From contig JAICJV010000010.1 of NCBI GenBank assembly GCA_025928265.1, positions 1 through 60,603 on the forward strand: 60,603 nucleotides of DNA, given 5' to 3'. Under the pieces are notes generated by a model. That model had not been told where the DNA came from, did not search any database, and saw nothing but the letters and a program-made list of their open reading frames with translations. The first letter of the stretch is position 1; each line of letters opens with the position of its first letter. Made by a program: the position numbers and the translations under genes. Source of the stretch: Thermoleophilaceae bacterium. Its GTDB lineage: Bacteria; Actinomycetota; Thermoleophilia; Solirubrobacterales; Thermoleophilaceae. Shown here piece after piece: positions 16,015 through 24,281 of this stretch.

Positions 16015-16872
16015 ATGCGACGCCAGAACAGCACGGTGGAGCGCCTTGCCACGCGGCAGCACGGCGTCGTGACGCGGGTCGAGCTGCTGGGTGCCGGCCT
16101 CTCGGGATCAGCGATCGACCGTCGGATCCGCGAAGGCCTGCTACTCCGCGAGTATCCGGGCGTGTACCGCCTCGGGCACCGGGCGCCGAGTATCGAGGCC
16201 ACGTACACGGCTGCCGTCAAGGCATGCGGAGACGGCTCCTTGCTTGCCGGTCGTGCCGCCGCCTACCTCTACGGGCTCATCAGGGGGAACCCGCCCGCGC
16301 CTGAGGTCTACACGCGAACGTGGCGCAGGGTCCCGGGCATCGTCACGCACCGCTCCCGATCGCGCACCTCGGAATATCGCGGCATCCCGATCGCCCCGGT
16401 CCCCGACGTCCTCGTCCAGCTTGCCGCCCAGCTCGACATCGACGACCTCGCCCGCGCCTGCCACGAAGCGCGTGTGAGGTACCGGGTCAAGCCGCGGAAC
16501 GTGGAGGCCGTCCTGCGCGGCAACGCCCCCGGCGCCGGCAAGCTGCGCGCCGTCATCCGCGGCGACGCGCGGGTCCTGCTCAGCGAGATCGAGCGCGTCT
16601 TCTTCGAGCGCCTCAGGGCCGAGCGCCTCCCGCTGCCCGAGACGAACAGGAAGAAGGACGGCCGCTACATCGACGCCCGCTGGCCCGATTACGGGCTGAC
16701 CGTCGAGCTGAACAGCTACATGGCGCACGACAGCCGCTACGCCTGGGAGCGCGACAACCTCCGCGCGCGCGAGGCCTACGCACGCGGCGACGAGTTCCGC
16801 AGCTACACCTACCGCGACGTCGTGGAGGACCCGACGCTCATGCTCGCCGAGCTTCGGCAACTGCTGACCTGA
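16015..16872 (+). CDS. AbiEi-like antitoxin-domain protein with C-terminal DUF559/nuclease-like domain
   Basis: 285 residues from ATG 16015. The N-terminus (about 1-60) is a winged-helix of the type IV AbiEi antitoxin kind (TRQHGVVTRVELLGAGLSGSAIDRRIREGLL, then YPGVYRLG). The C-terminus resembles DUF559/Vsr-like endonuclease folds (RYIDARWPDYGLTVELNSYMAHDSRYAWERDNLRAREA, then RSYTYRDVVEDP). No AbiEii toxin gene is adjacent, so it is an orphan. It lies 50 bases after tRNA-Ser(GGA), a common place for acquired genes. Whether it cuts DNA or regulates is unknown. Its end overlaps the convergent epimerase by 35 bases. Confidence 0.75.
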   Translation: MRRQNSTVERLATRQHGVVTRVELLGAGLSGSAIDRRIREGLLLREYPGVYRLGHRAPSIEATYTAAVKACGDGSLLAGRAAAYLYGLIRGNPPAPEVYTRTWRRVPGIVTHRSRSRTSEYRGIPIAPVPDVLVQLAAQLDIDDLARACHEARVRYRVKPRNVEAVLRGNAPGAGKLRAVIRGDARVLLSEIERVFFERLRAERLPLPETNRKKDGRYIDARWPDYGLTVELNSYMAHDSRYAWERDNLRAREAYARGDEFRSYTYRDVVEDPTLMLAELRQLLT

Positions 16873-17797
16873 GCTCCTTCCGCCAGCTACGGTGCTCCGG
16901 CTCCCAGCCGAGCAGCTCGCGCGCGCGTGCGTTGGCCGCCCCCCTCTGTTCGGTCATCCGGTGCACCGCGGTCCAGGGATACCGTCCCAGCGCCTCCTCC
17001 ACCGGGACGCGCGGCGGGTCGGGCGCGCCCAGGAAGCGCGCATAGAGCGGCAGCCATTCGCGCATCTCGACGGGGTCGTCGTCGACGATGTTGTAGATCC
17101 CGGGCGGTCCCTCCAGCGCGGCGATCCCCGCCCGCGCGGCGTCGTCCACGTGGATGAAGGTCCCGAGCCCGCGCCCCTCGCCGATCAGCGGCACGTTGCC
17201 GGCGCGCACCGCGTCGGAGACCTGCGCGCCGTCCGGGTCGTACCAGGTGCCCGGCCCGTAGAGCGTCCCGTAGCGCAGCACCACGCCATCCATGCCGCGC
17301 GCCTCCATCACCTGGCGCTCCATGTCGGCGACCGCGGACACCGTCGCTCCCCACGGCGGCGGCGCATCGAGCGCCAGCGGCGCGTCCTCGTCCTTGATCC
17401 AGGCGCCCTCCGCGCGGTACGCGAACGCGATGCTCTGCGTGACGATCCGCCTGGCGCTCCACGAGTGGCCGGCCACGATCAGGTTGCGCGTGCCCTCGAT
17501 CCGGATCCTGTCGTTGTCGGCGAACTGCTCCGTCGCGCGCTCGGGGTCGATCCGGCTCGGCAGCTCGGTGAGCTGGTTCACGATCACCTCGGGCTGAGCG
17601 GTCGCGAAGACGCCGCCCATCATCTCGCCGTCGAACGCATCGGCGATCGCGATGCCGGCGCCCAGGTCCTCGAGCGGCTTGGCGCGGTCATGGTGACGCG
17701 AAAGCCCGGTGACCACGTAGTCGTCGCCCGACTCGAGCATGAGCTCGATCATCCGCCTGCCGATCAGGCCGGTGGCTCCCGCGACGAAGACCCGCAC
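16838..17797 (-). CDS. NAD(P)-dependent epimerase/dehydratase family protein
   Basis: About 319 residues from GTG 17797; TTG 17818 would add seven residues. The N-terminus VRVFVAGATGLIGRRM is the Rossmann nucleotide-binding motif. DMERQVMEARGMDGVVLRYGTLYGPGTWYDPDG and GTFIHVDDAARAGIAALEGPPGIYNIVDDDP are typical of extended or atypical SDR sugar-epimerase-like proteins. A standard YxxxK pair is not evident where expected, so catalysis may be atypical. It is divergent from the molybdate operon, sharing the intergenic palindrome at 17825. Confidence 0.85.
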   Translation of the reverse strand: MRVFVAGATGLIGRRMIELMLESGDDYVVTGLSRHHDRAKPLEDLGAGIAIADAFDGEMMGGVFATAQPEVIVNQLTELPSRIDPERATEQFADNDRIRIEGTRNLIVAGHSWSARRIVTQSIAFAYRAEGAWIKDEDAPLALDAPPPWGATVSAVADMERQVMEARGMDGVVLRYGTLYGPGTWYDPDGAQVSDAVRAGNVPLIGEGRGLGTFIHVDDAARAGIAALEGPPGIYNIVDDDPVEMREWLPLYARFLGAPDPPRVPVEEALGRYPWTAVHRMTEQRGAANARARELLGWEPEHRSWRKELRSAVAEARRA

Positions 17798-17824
17798 AGC
17801 CGGACACCTTATGGCCAAACCGCT

Positions 17825-17845
17825 TGCCTATGCAATGCTTAGGCA
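17825..17845. promoter_or_regulatory. 21-bp palindromic operator at the molybdate locus
   Basis: TGCCTA (17825-17830) and TAGGCA (17840-17845) are perfect inverted arms, and the nine bases between them continue the symmetry (GCA-A-TGC) with only one mismatched pair. It ends five bases before the ATG of the MerR/TOBE regulator gene and lies 27 bases from the divergent epimerase start. It is a strong candidate binding site for the regulator it precedes. Confidence 0.7.
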
Positions 17846-17850
17846 GAACC

Positions 17851-18252
17851 ATGGCCCCGCAGCGCAAGACCGACCTCACCCTCGGCGACGCCGCCCGCGC
17901 GATCGGCGTGAGCGTGGACACGCTGCGGCGCTGGGACCGCGACGGCAAGATCCGCACCACGCGCGACGAGCACAACCGCCGGCGCGTGCCCGCGAAGGAG
18001 GTCGAGCGGCTGCGCGCCGCGCCCGAGCGCCACCGCACGGGCGCGAGCCTGTCGGCGCGCAACCGCTTCCCCGGCGTCGTGACGTCGGTGGAGTCGGACG
18101 GGGTCATGGCGCTGGTCGAGATCCAGGCCGGCCCGTTTCGCGTGACGGCCGCGGTCACGCGCGACTCGGTGGACGAGCTCGGCCTGGTCGAGGGGGCGCA
18201 CGCGATCGCCACCGTGAAGGCGACGTCCGTCATGGTCGAGGCGAGCGAGTGA
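17851..18252 (+). CDS. MerR-type HTH plus TOBE (molybdate-binding) regulator of the mod operon
   Basis: 133 residues. The N-terminal helix-turn-helix is MerR/excisionase-like (LTLGDAARAIGVSVDTLRRWDRDGKIRTTRDEHNRRRVP). The C-terminal 65 residues form a molbindin/TOBE domain (SARNRFPGVVTSVESDGVMALVEIQAGPFRVTAAVTRDSVDELGL). This layout is a compact functional analogue of ModE: TOBE senses molybdate or tungstate and the HTH controls transport genes. Its stop overlaps the GTG of modA (GTGA). ATG 17851 is preferred because upstream bases form the palindrome. Confidence 0.88.
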   Translation: MAPQRKTDLTLGDAARAIGVSVDTLRRWDRDGKIRTTRDEHNRRRVPAKEVERLRAAPERHRTGASLSARNRFPGVVTSVESDGVMALVEIQAGPFRVTAAVTRDSVDELGLVEGAHAIATVKATSVMVEASE

Positions 18253-18950
18253 AGCGCGTCCTGCTCGTTGCCGTCATCGCCCTGGCGGGCTGCGGTGCCA
18301 ATGACGCGCACCTCACGGTCTCGGCGGCGGCATCGCTCAAGCAGGCGTTCACCGCGTACCAGGCGAACGACCGCTACTCGTTCGCCGGCTCGGACCAGCT
18401 CGCCGCACAGATACGAGCGGGAGCGAGGCCCGACGTGTTCGCCGCGGCCAACACCAAGCTCCCGGACGACCTCTACGCCGCGGGCCTCGTCGAGAAGCCG
18501 AAGGTGTTCGCCACCAACCGGCTCGTGATGGCGGTGCAGCCCGACAGCAAGATCGATGCGCTCGGCGACCTCGGCCGGCCGGGCGTGAAGATCGCGATGG
18601 GATCGCCGGACGTGCCGGTCGGGTCGTACACGCGCCAGGTGCTGGGCGGGCTGGGCCCGAAGCTCCGCGAGGCGATCATGGGGAACGTACGCTCGAACGA
18701 GCCCGACGTGGCGGGCGTGGTGGGCAAGGTCACGCAGGGCGCCGTCGACGCGGGCTTCGTCTACATCACGGACGTGAGGGCGGCGAACGGGCGACTGAAG
18801 GCGGTGGAGCTGCCGCCGCCGCTCGAGCCGCAGGTGGCATACGCCGCGGCCGTGGTGAAGGGGACGAAGCACCCCGAGGCGGCACGCAGGTTCGTCGACG
18901 GCCTCCCCGGCGCGAGCGCCCTGTCGGACGCCGGCTTCGGCCGTCCGTGA
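18249..18950 (+). CDS. modA: Molybdate ABC transporter substrate-binding lipoprotein
   Basis: 233 residues from GTG 18249. Lipoprotein signal KRVLLVAVIALAGC, then the periplasmic-binding-protein type II core: LTVSAAASLKQAFTAY (oxyanion-contacting Ser/Ala segment), FAGSDQLAAQIRAGARPDVFAAAN, NRLVMAV and KVTQGAVDAGFVYITDV. This pattern is specific to ModA/WtpA-like molybdate or tungstate binders. It acts outside the membrane, handing the oxyanion to ModB. It overlaps the regulator upstream and modB downstream. Confidence 0.92.
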   Translation: MKRVLLVAVIALAGCGANDAHLTVSAAASLKQAFTAYQANDRYSFAGSDQLAAQIRAGARPDVFAAANTKLPDDLYAAGLVEKPKVFATNRLVMAVQPDSKIDALGDLGRPGVKIAMGSPDVPVGSYTRQVLGGLGPKLREAIMGNVRSNEPDVAGVVGKVTQGAVDAGFVYITDVRAANGRLKAVELPPPLEPQVAYAAAVVKGTKHPEAARRFVDGLPGASALSDAGFGRP

Positions 18951-19717
18951 TGCGGCCGTTCACCGCACTGCTGGCTGTCGCGCTCACCGTGGCGCTGCTG
19001 TTCCTCGTGATCCCCGTCGCGGCGATCTTCGCCAACACGGCGCCGAGCGACCTGATCCACAGCCTGGGCGACGCGTCCGCGCGCGACGCGCTGCGGCTGA
19101 GCCTCGAGACGAGCCTGATCGCGCTGGCGGTCATCGTGCTCGTGGGGACGCCGACCGCCTACCTCCTGGCCACGCGCCGCTTCCGCGGCCGCTCCGTGGC
19201 CATCACCCTGATCGAGCTGCCGCTGGTGCTGCCGCCGGCCGTGGCGGGAATCGCGCTGCTGGCGTCGCTCGGGCCGCAGGGGATCTTCGGCGGCCACGGG
19301 CCTCAGCTCGTGCTCACCACGGCCGGCGTCGTGGTGGCCCTCACGTTCGTGTCGGCGCCGTTCTACATCCGCCAGGCGCAGGAGTCGTTCGCGGCGGTGG
19401 ACCCGCGTCTGATGGAGGCGTCGCGCACGCTCGGCGCGGGCGAGGCGCGCACGTTCTGGCAGGTGGCGGTGCCGGTCGCGCGCGCGGGACTCTTGGCCGG
19501 CGGGGCACTGGCGCTCGGCCGCGCGCTCGGCGAGTTCGGCGCCACGCTCATGTTCGCCGGGTCGTTCCGGGGCGTCACGCAGACCGTGCCGCTCGCCATC
19601 TACGAGCGCTTCGCCACGGACTTCACCGGCGCGCTGGCGCTGTCGGCGGTGCTGGTGGCGATCTCCGGCGCGCTGCTCGCGTCCGTGAAGCTGGCGGGTC
19701 GGCGTGCTTTCGCTTGA
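18950..19717 (+). CDS. modB: Molybdate ABC transporter permease
   Basis: About 255 residues with five or six predicted membrane helices. The EAA loop that contacts the ATPase reads EASRTLGAGEARTFWQVAVPVARAGLLAG. LPLVLPPAVAGIALLASLGPQG and ALGEFGATLMFAGSF are typical of ModB. ATG 18950 overlaps the modA stop by one base, and GTG 18947 is an alternative. The end overlaps modC by 14 bases. It forms the inner-membrane channel of a molybdate importer. Confidence 0.92.
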   Translation: MRPFTALLAVALTVALLFLVIPVAAIFANTAPSDLIHSLGDASARDALRLSLETSLIALAVIVLVGTPTAYLLATRRFRGRSVAITLIELPLVLPPAVAGIALLASLGPQGIFGGHGPQLVLTTAGVVVALTFVSAPFYIRQAQESFAAVDPRLMEASRTLGAGEARTFWQVAVPVARAGLLAGGALALGRALGEFGATLMFAGSFRGVTQTVPLAIYERFATDFTGALALSAVLVAISGALLASVKLAGRRAFA

Positions 19718-20756
19718 GGCGCAGACCACGCTCGGCGGATTCGAGCTCGACGCCGCGCTCGAGGCCGCCGCGGGCGAGTGCCTCGCGCTAGCCGGGCCGT
19801 CGGGTGCGGGCAAGACGAGCATCCTGCGGATCGTCGCCGGGCTGCACCGGCCGGACCGCGGTCGCGTGTCCTGCGACGGGGAGCTCTGGCTCGACACGAA
19901 CGCGGGCACCGACGTCCCGCCCGAGCAGCGCCGCGTGGGCTACGTGTTCCAGGACTACGCGCTCTTCCCGCACCTGAGCGCGTGGCGCAACGTGGCATAC
20001 GCGCTGCCGCGGGAGAGCAGGCGCGAGCGCGCGCTGGAGCTCCTCGATCGCCTGAAGATCGCCGATCGCGCGGACGCGCGCCCGCACGAGCTCTCGGGCG
20101 GCGAGCGCCAGCGTGTGGCGCTCGCCCGCGCCCTCGCCGCGCGCCCGCGCGCGCTGCTCCTCGACGAGCCGCTGTCGGCGCTCGACGCGCGCACGCGCGC
20201 GCACGCGGGGCGCGAGCTGGCCACCGCGCTGCGCGAGGCAGACGTCCCGGCCCTGCTCGTGACGCACGACTTCGCCGAGGCGTCGCTGCTGGGCGACCGC
20301 GTGGCGGTTGTCGACCGCGGGCGCATCGTCCAGCACGGGACGGCCGCGGAGCTGGCGGCAACCCCCGGGTCCGCGTTCGTGGCCGACTTCACGGGCGCGG
20401 TGGTCCTGAGCGGCGACGCACACCCGGCCGAGGGCCTCACGCGCATCGCGCTCGACGGCGGTGGCTCGATCGCCAGCACCGACACGGCTGCCGGTCGCGT
20501 GGCCGCGAGCGTCCATCCGTGGGACATCGCCATCGCACCACCGGGAGATCCGGCGCCCGGCTCTGCGCAGAACCACCTGCATGCGGAGGTCGTCTCGATC
20601 ACTGCGATCGGCAACCGCGTGCGGCTCGGGCTCGACGCCGGTCAGCCGCTCGCGGCCGAGGTCACCGACGCCGCGATCAGGGACCTCGGCCTGAAACGCG
20701 GCAGCAGGGTGACCGCGACGTGGAAGGCGTCGGCCACGCGGCTGGTCGCGCTCTAG
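19704..20756 (+). CDS. modC: Molybdate ABC transporter ATP-binding protein
   Basis: 350 residues. Walker A GPSGAGKTS (about 31-39), Q-loop VFQDYALFPHL, signature LSGGERQRVALARAL, Walker B ALLLDEPLSALD and H-loop LLVTHDF are all intact. A C-terminal TOBE-type domain (about 270-350, ending SRVTATWKASATRLVAL) fits ModC. The GTG start lies inside the end of modB. The last four bases overlap the convergent gene at 20753. It energises molybdate import. Confidence 0.93.
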   Translation: MLSLEAQTTLGGFELDAALEAAAGECLALAGPSGAGKTSILRIVAGLHRPDRGRVSCDGELWLDTNAGTDVPPEQRRVGYVFQDYALFPHLSAWRNVAYALPRESRRERALELLDRLKIADRADARPHELSGGERQRVALARALAARPRALLLDEPLSALDARTRAHAGRELATALREADVPALLVTHDFAEASLLGDRVAVVDRGRIVQHGTAAELAATPGSAFVADFTGAVVLSGDAHPAEGLTRIALDGGGSIASTDTAAGRVAASVHPWDIAIAPPGDPAPGSAQNHLHAEVVSITAIGNRVRLGLDAGQPLAAEVTDAAIRDLGLKRGSRVTATWKASATRLVAL

Positions 20757-21013
20757 TCGGCCGTGACCGGCGCGATCAGCCGCACGTGGCTGCGGCCGAT
20801 CATCACGAACCGCTCGACACGCGGCTGCGCCGTGCCGTCGAGCGCCTCGACCCGCGCGTCGCTGAGCGTGAGGAACTCGCGGTCGCGCTGGTTCACGTAG
20901 TCGGACAGCCGGCTGCGGAACCCCTCGGCGGGGAGCGTCAGCGCGCCGGTGATCCGGTAGCGGTCGGTCTCCAGCACCACCTGTTCCTCGCGCAGATCCA
21001 AGAGGTCGCGCAT
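20753..21013 (-). CDS. Small conserved-looking protein of unknown function
   Basis: 86 residues: REEQVVLETDRYRITGALTLPAEGFRSRLSDYVNQRDREFLTLSDARVEAL and a C-terminal strand region FVMIGRSHVRLIAPV. It reads as a small all-beta fold with no signal or membrane segment. I do not recognise the family with certainty. It is divergent from the MFS exporter gene with 44 bases between the starts; the shared interval holds the palindrome at 21035-21050, so it may be co-regulated. Confidence 0.75.
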   Translation of the reverse strand: MRDLLDLREEQVVLETDRYRITGALTLPAEGFRSRLSDYVNQRDREFLTLSDARVEALDGTAQPRVERFVMIGRSHVRLIAPVTAD

Positions 21014-21034
21014 GCTACCCGCGATCGCTGCTAG

Positions 21035-21050
21035 CTTACGTTTACGTAAG
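21035..21050. promoter_or_regulatory. Palindromic operator CTTACGT-TT-ACGTAAG
   Basis: A perfect 7-bp inverted repeat with a two-base spacer, 7 bases before the ATG of the MFS exporter gene and 21 bases upstream of the divergent gene start. Its position and form suit a regulator-binding site. The MerR protein encoded at the end of the same operon is the obvious candidate, although the repeat is also of a shape TetR-family proteins use. Confidence 0.7.
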
Positions 21051-21057
21051 AAACCGC

Positions 21058-22524
21058 ATGGCCGTCCTCGAGCGAACACACAGCAGGCGCGGGGTGGATC
21101 CCGACCACCCCCACTACAAGTGGTGGGCACTCTCGTGCACGAGCCTGGGCATGCTCGTCGCCACGCTCAACTCGGGCACGCTGATCATCGCCCTGCCCGA
21201 CCTCGAGCGGAGTCTCCACACCAGCCTGCTCCAGCTCGTCTGGGTGATCCTCGTCTACATGATCGCCAGCACGGTGCTGGTGCTCACGGCCGGCCGCCTG
21301 TCCGACCTGTTCGGCCGCAAGAAGGCCTACGTGCTCGGCTTCGCGCTGTTCGGCGCGGCCAGCCTGGGCGCCGGCTTCAGCGCCGACGCGACGCAGCTCA
21401 TCCTCTGGCGCGTGGCCCAGGGCATCGGCGGCGCGTTCCTGTTCGCGAACGCCGCCGCGATCGTGACCGACGCCTTCCCGCGCGAGCAGCTCGGCCTGGC
21501 GATGGGCACCAACACGATGGTGGCCGCGGTCGGCCTCGTCATCGGCCCGGTGCTGGGCGGCGCGCTCGTCGCGATCGACTGGCCGTGGGTCTTCTGGTTC
21601 AACGTCCCGCTCGGTATCGCCGGCAGCCTGTGGGCGCACTTCAACCTGCACGAGCTGAGCGGCTCCGAGGCGGACCGACGGCTCGACTGGCTCGGGACGA
21701 CGACCTACGTCCTCGGCCTCACCGCGCTCGTCTACGCCGTCTCGCGCGGCGGCCTCTCGGGCTGGAACAACGCCCTCGTGATCGGCGGCTTCGTGATCGC
21801 GGCGGTGCTGCTCCCGCTCTTCATCTTGATCGAGCTGCGCCACCGCGCGCCGATGCTCGACCTCACGATCTTCCGCGACCGTCTCTTCGCCGCGGCCTCC
21901 GGCGCCGCGTTCATCAACGGGCTGTCGCGCTTCGCGCTCCTGTTCATCTTCGTCTTCTACTTCCAGGGCGCGCAGGGTGACGACCCGATCACGGCGGGCA
22001 TCAAGCTGGCCCCGATGGCGCTCGGGATGCTGGTCTCGAGCCCGCTCGCGGGCATCTGGGCGGACCGCCGCGGCTCGCGCACGCTGGCGGCGCTCGGCAT
22101 GGTGGTCACGGCCGTCGCGTTCGTCGCGATGACCACCCTGCAGGCGCATTCCGCCTACTGGCAGAGCGCGCTCTGGCTGGCTCTCGTGGGCATCGGGTCG
22201 GGCATGTTCAACAGCCCGAATACGGCCGCGATGATGGGTGTCGTTGCCGTCCACCGCCGCGGGATCGCCGCGGGGGCTCGCGTGATGCTCCAGAACACGG
22301 GCGCCGTCATATCCATCGCGTTCGTCATGGCGATCATCACGGCGGCCGTGCCGAAGGACGTGCTCTTCAAGATCTTCTCGGGGCTCGCGAGCGGGCTCTC
22401 GGACGAGAAGCTCGCGCCGTTCATCTCGAACATGCACACGGCGCTCTGGGTGCTGGCGGCGGTGTCGCTGTCCGGCGCGTTCGTCTCGCTCCTGCGCCCG
22501 AAGTACTCGGAGATCGCGACATGA
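21058..22524 (+). CDS. MFS multidrug efflux transporter, DHA2 (14-span) type
   Basis: 488 residues with about 14 predicted membrane helices. Motif A is GRLSDLFGRKKAYV; the motif-C-like segment is GLVIGPVLGGALVAIDWPWVFWFNVPLG, typical of EmrB/QacA-type proton-driven drug exporters. The start is fixed by the ATG just after the operator. The stop overlaps the ATG of a MerR-family regulator (ATGA), a usual layout for a drug-inducible efflux pump. Substrate unknown. Confidence 0.93.
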   Translation: MAVLERTHSRRGVDPDHPHYKWWALSCTSLGMLVATLNSGTLIIALPDLERSLHTSLLQLVWVILVYMIASTVLVLTAGRLSDLFGRKKAYVLGFALFGAASLGAGFSADATQLILWRVAQGIGGAFLFANAAAIVTDAFPREQLGLAMGTNTMVAAVGLVIGPVLGGALVAIDWPWVFWFNVPLGIAGSLWAHFNLHELSGSEADRRLDWLGTTTYVLGLTALVYAVSRGGLSGWNNALVIGGFVIAAVLLPLFILIELRHRAPMLDLTIFRDRLFAAASGAAFINGLSRFALLFIFVFYFQGAQGDDPITAGIKLAPMALGMLVSSPLAGIWADRRGSRTLAALGMVVTAVAFVAMTTLQAHSAYWQSALWLALVGIGSGMFNSPNTAAMMGVVAVHRRGIAAGARVMLQNTGAVISIAFVMAIITAAVPKDVLFKIFSGLASGLSDEKLAPFISNMHTALWVLAAVSLSGAFVSLLRPKYSEIAT

Positions 22525-22964
22525 GCGCGGCGGCTCAGGAACGCCCGCTGCGGATCGGCGAGGTGGCCGAGCTGACGGGCACCACCCCACGCACCATCAG
22601 GTATTACGAGGAGATCGGCCTGCTCCCGGAGGCCGAGGACCGCGAGCACGGCAAGCGCCGCCATTACACGCCCGACGACGTAGAGCGGCTGCGCGAGCTG
22701 CTCCGGCTCAAGGACCTGCTCGGGTTGTCGCTCGACGATCTCAAGCGGATCGTGGAGGCGGAGGCCGCCCGCGCGGTTCTGCGCGAGCAGTGGCAGCAGA
22801 CCGAGGACCCCACCGAGCAGCGCCAGATCCTCGAAGAGGCGCTCGTCCACCTCGCCGCGCAGCTCAAGCTGGTGCGCGCCCGCCGTACCGAGATCGAGCG
22901 GCTCGAGAGCGAGCTCGTCGCGCGGCAGCGCCGTGTGAAATCGCGCCTGAAGTCGCTCGGTTAG
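22521..22964 (+). CDS. MerR-family transcriptional regulator
   Basis: 147 residues. The N-terminal MerR HTH reads LRIGEVAELTGTTPRTIRYYEEIGLLPEAED, with the second wing RRHYTPDDVERLRELLRLKDLLGLSLDDLKRIV. The remainder is a long dimerisation helix (LVRARRTEIERLESELVARQRRV). There is no dedicated ligand domain and no cysteine pair for metals, so it probably senses a small molecule or works through partner contacts. It is coupled to the MFS gene and likely controls it. Confidence 0.92.
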   Translation: MSAAAQERPLRIGEVAELTGTTPRTIRYYEEIGLLPEAEDREHGKRRHYTPDDVERLRELLRLKDLLGLSLDDLKRIVEAEAARAVLREQWQQTEDPTEQRQILEEALVHLAAQLKLVRARRTEIERLESELVARQRRVKSRLKSLG

Positions 22965-23036
22965 ACGATCCGCGTTTCACCCGCGGGGCACCGGGGACGC
23001 CTTCGTGTAGGGAGACGGTCGAGGGGAGGAGACCGA

Positions 23037-23945
23037 GTGCTGCTGGTCGGGCTCGCGTTCGCGGTTGCGTCCGCGCTCGTGACGGACGTCGGATTCTTGA
23101 TGCGCCAGCGCGGCGCGACTGCGGCGCCTGACGTCGACATCCGCACGCCGCTGCGCACGGTCGCCGGGCTGTTCCGCCAGAAGTGGTGGACGCTCGGCTA
23201 CGGCGTGGCGCTCGTGGCGTGGCTCCTGCACGTGGTATCGCTCAGCCTCGCGCCGCTCTCGCTCGTGCAGGCGACATTGGCGAGTGGCTTCGTCATGCTC
23301 GCCGTGATCGCCGAGCGCTGCTTCGGCTTCGAGGTCGGCCGGCGCGAGTGGATCGGAATCCTGCTCTGCGCCGCCGGCCTCGCGCTGCTCGGCGTGACCG
23401 CGCACAGCACGACCGGGACGCACGGGAGCTACGGGCTCGCCGCCGCCGTGGCGTTCGAGGGCGGCCTGATCCTGTGCGGCGCGCTCGCGCTGCTCGGGCA
23501 TCGCCACCCGCGCGCTAACGGGCGGGAAGGTCCCCTGCTCGCGGCCGGTGCCGGACTGCTCTTCACCGTCAGCCACGTCGCCACGAAGGCGCTGTCGAGC
23601 CATGTCTCGGTGTCAAATCCGGGATCGCTGCTGACCCCGTGGGTGCTGGTCCTGGTCGTGGCGTTCGTGGGCGCGTTCTTCGCCTCCGCGCGCTCCCTGC
23701 AGGTGGGGGAGGCGGTGCCGGTCATCGCCATCACCTCGGCGGTGAGCAACGCGTCGGCGATCCTCGGCGGAGTCGTGGTCTTCAACGACCCGCTCGGATC
23801 GGACGCCCTCCAGATCTCGCTGCGCATCTTCGCCTTCGCGCTGGTGGTCATCGCCGCGGCGGTGATTCCCGCGCCCGTGCGGGCCGCGGGGCACCGGCAT
23901 GAGGAGCGGGCATCCGGTCACGCCACCTCTCCTGCCGCGGCCTGA
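23037..23945 (+). CDS. EamA/NIPA-like drug/metabolite-superfamily membrane transporter
   Basis: 302 residues from GTG 23037 with GAGGGGAGGAG just upstream. About nine or ten hydrophobic helices in two similar halves are visible (for example SLSLAPLSLVQATLASGFVMLAVIAE and AFFASARSLQVGEAVPVIAITSAVSNASAILGGVVVFNDP). The latter resembles EamA and NIPA-type magnesium-transporter-like proteins. The substrate cannot be assigned. It is monocistronic as far as visible. Confidence 0.83.
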   Translation: MLLVGLAFAVASALVTDVGFLMRQRGATAAPDVDIRTPLRTVAGLFRQKWWTLGYGVALVAWLLHVVSLSLAPLSLVQATLASGFVMLAVIAERCFGFEVGRREWIGILLCAAGLALLGVTAHSTTGTHGSYGLAAAVAFEGGLILCGALALLGHRHPRANGREGPLLAAGAGLLFTVSHVATKALSSHVSVSNPGSLLTPWVLVLVVAFVGAFFASARSLQVGEAVPVIAITSAVSNASAILGGVVVFNDPLGSDALQISLRIFAFALVVIAAAVIPAPVRAAGHRHEERASGHATSPAAA

Positions 23946-24032
23946 AGTACTTCCACAGGATTACGCGGACGCGCCCAAAGATGGTCCAAATGGGTGATGC
24001 GCACCAGTAGCGGTCAGGTGGATAGTTGGCTC

Positions 24033-24179
24033 ATGACGGTGAACGAGCGCATAGAGACCCAGTCGTTCGCCTACGACGCGCAGTTTCCGCCCGACGTGGC
24101 CGAGGGCGCGACGCTCGACTCGCTGCGCCGGCGTCCGCACCCGCAGCCTTCGCCGTACAAGCGCGCGCTCTGCGTGTGA
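24033..24179 (+). CDS. 48-residue orphan small protein ending Cys-Val
   Basis: From ATG 24033, nearly every third codon position is G or C, as in neighbouring real genes, and an AGGTGG stretch lies about 12 bases upstream. The product is MTVNERIETQSFAYDAQF, then a Pro/Arg-rich tail RRRPHPQPSPYKRALCV with a single Cys one residue from the end. It has no signal or membrane helix. It stands alone between two genes with non-coding flanks. It could be a small regulatory protein or a peptide precursor; nothing nearby looks like a modification enzyme. Function unknown. Confidence 0.55.
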   Translation: MTVNERIETQSFAYDAQFPPDVAEGATLDSLRRRPHPQPSPYKRALCV

Positions 24180-24281
24180 GTGCGCGTGGTCGCTCGGCGT
24201 CGTTAGCGAAATCGAGGTCCCGGTCCGCGGGCAGTCGCGCAACCGCTGCAGGCCGCCGGGGCCGAACATTTCGCTCAGGGA

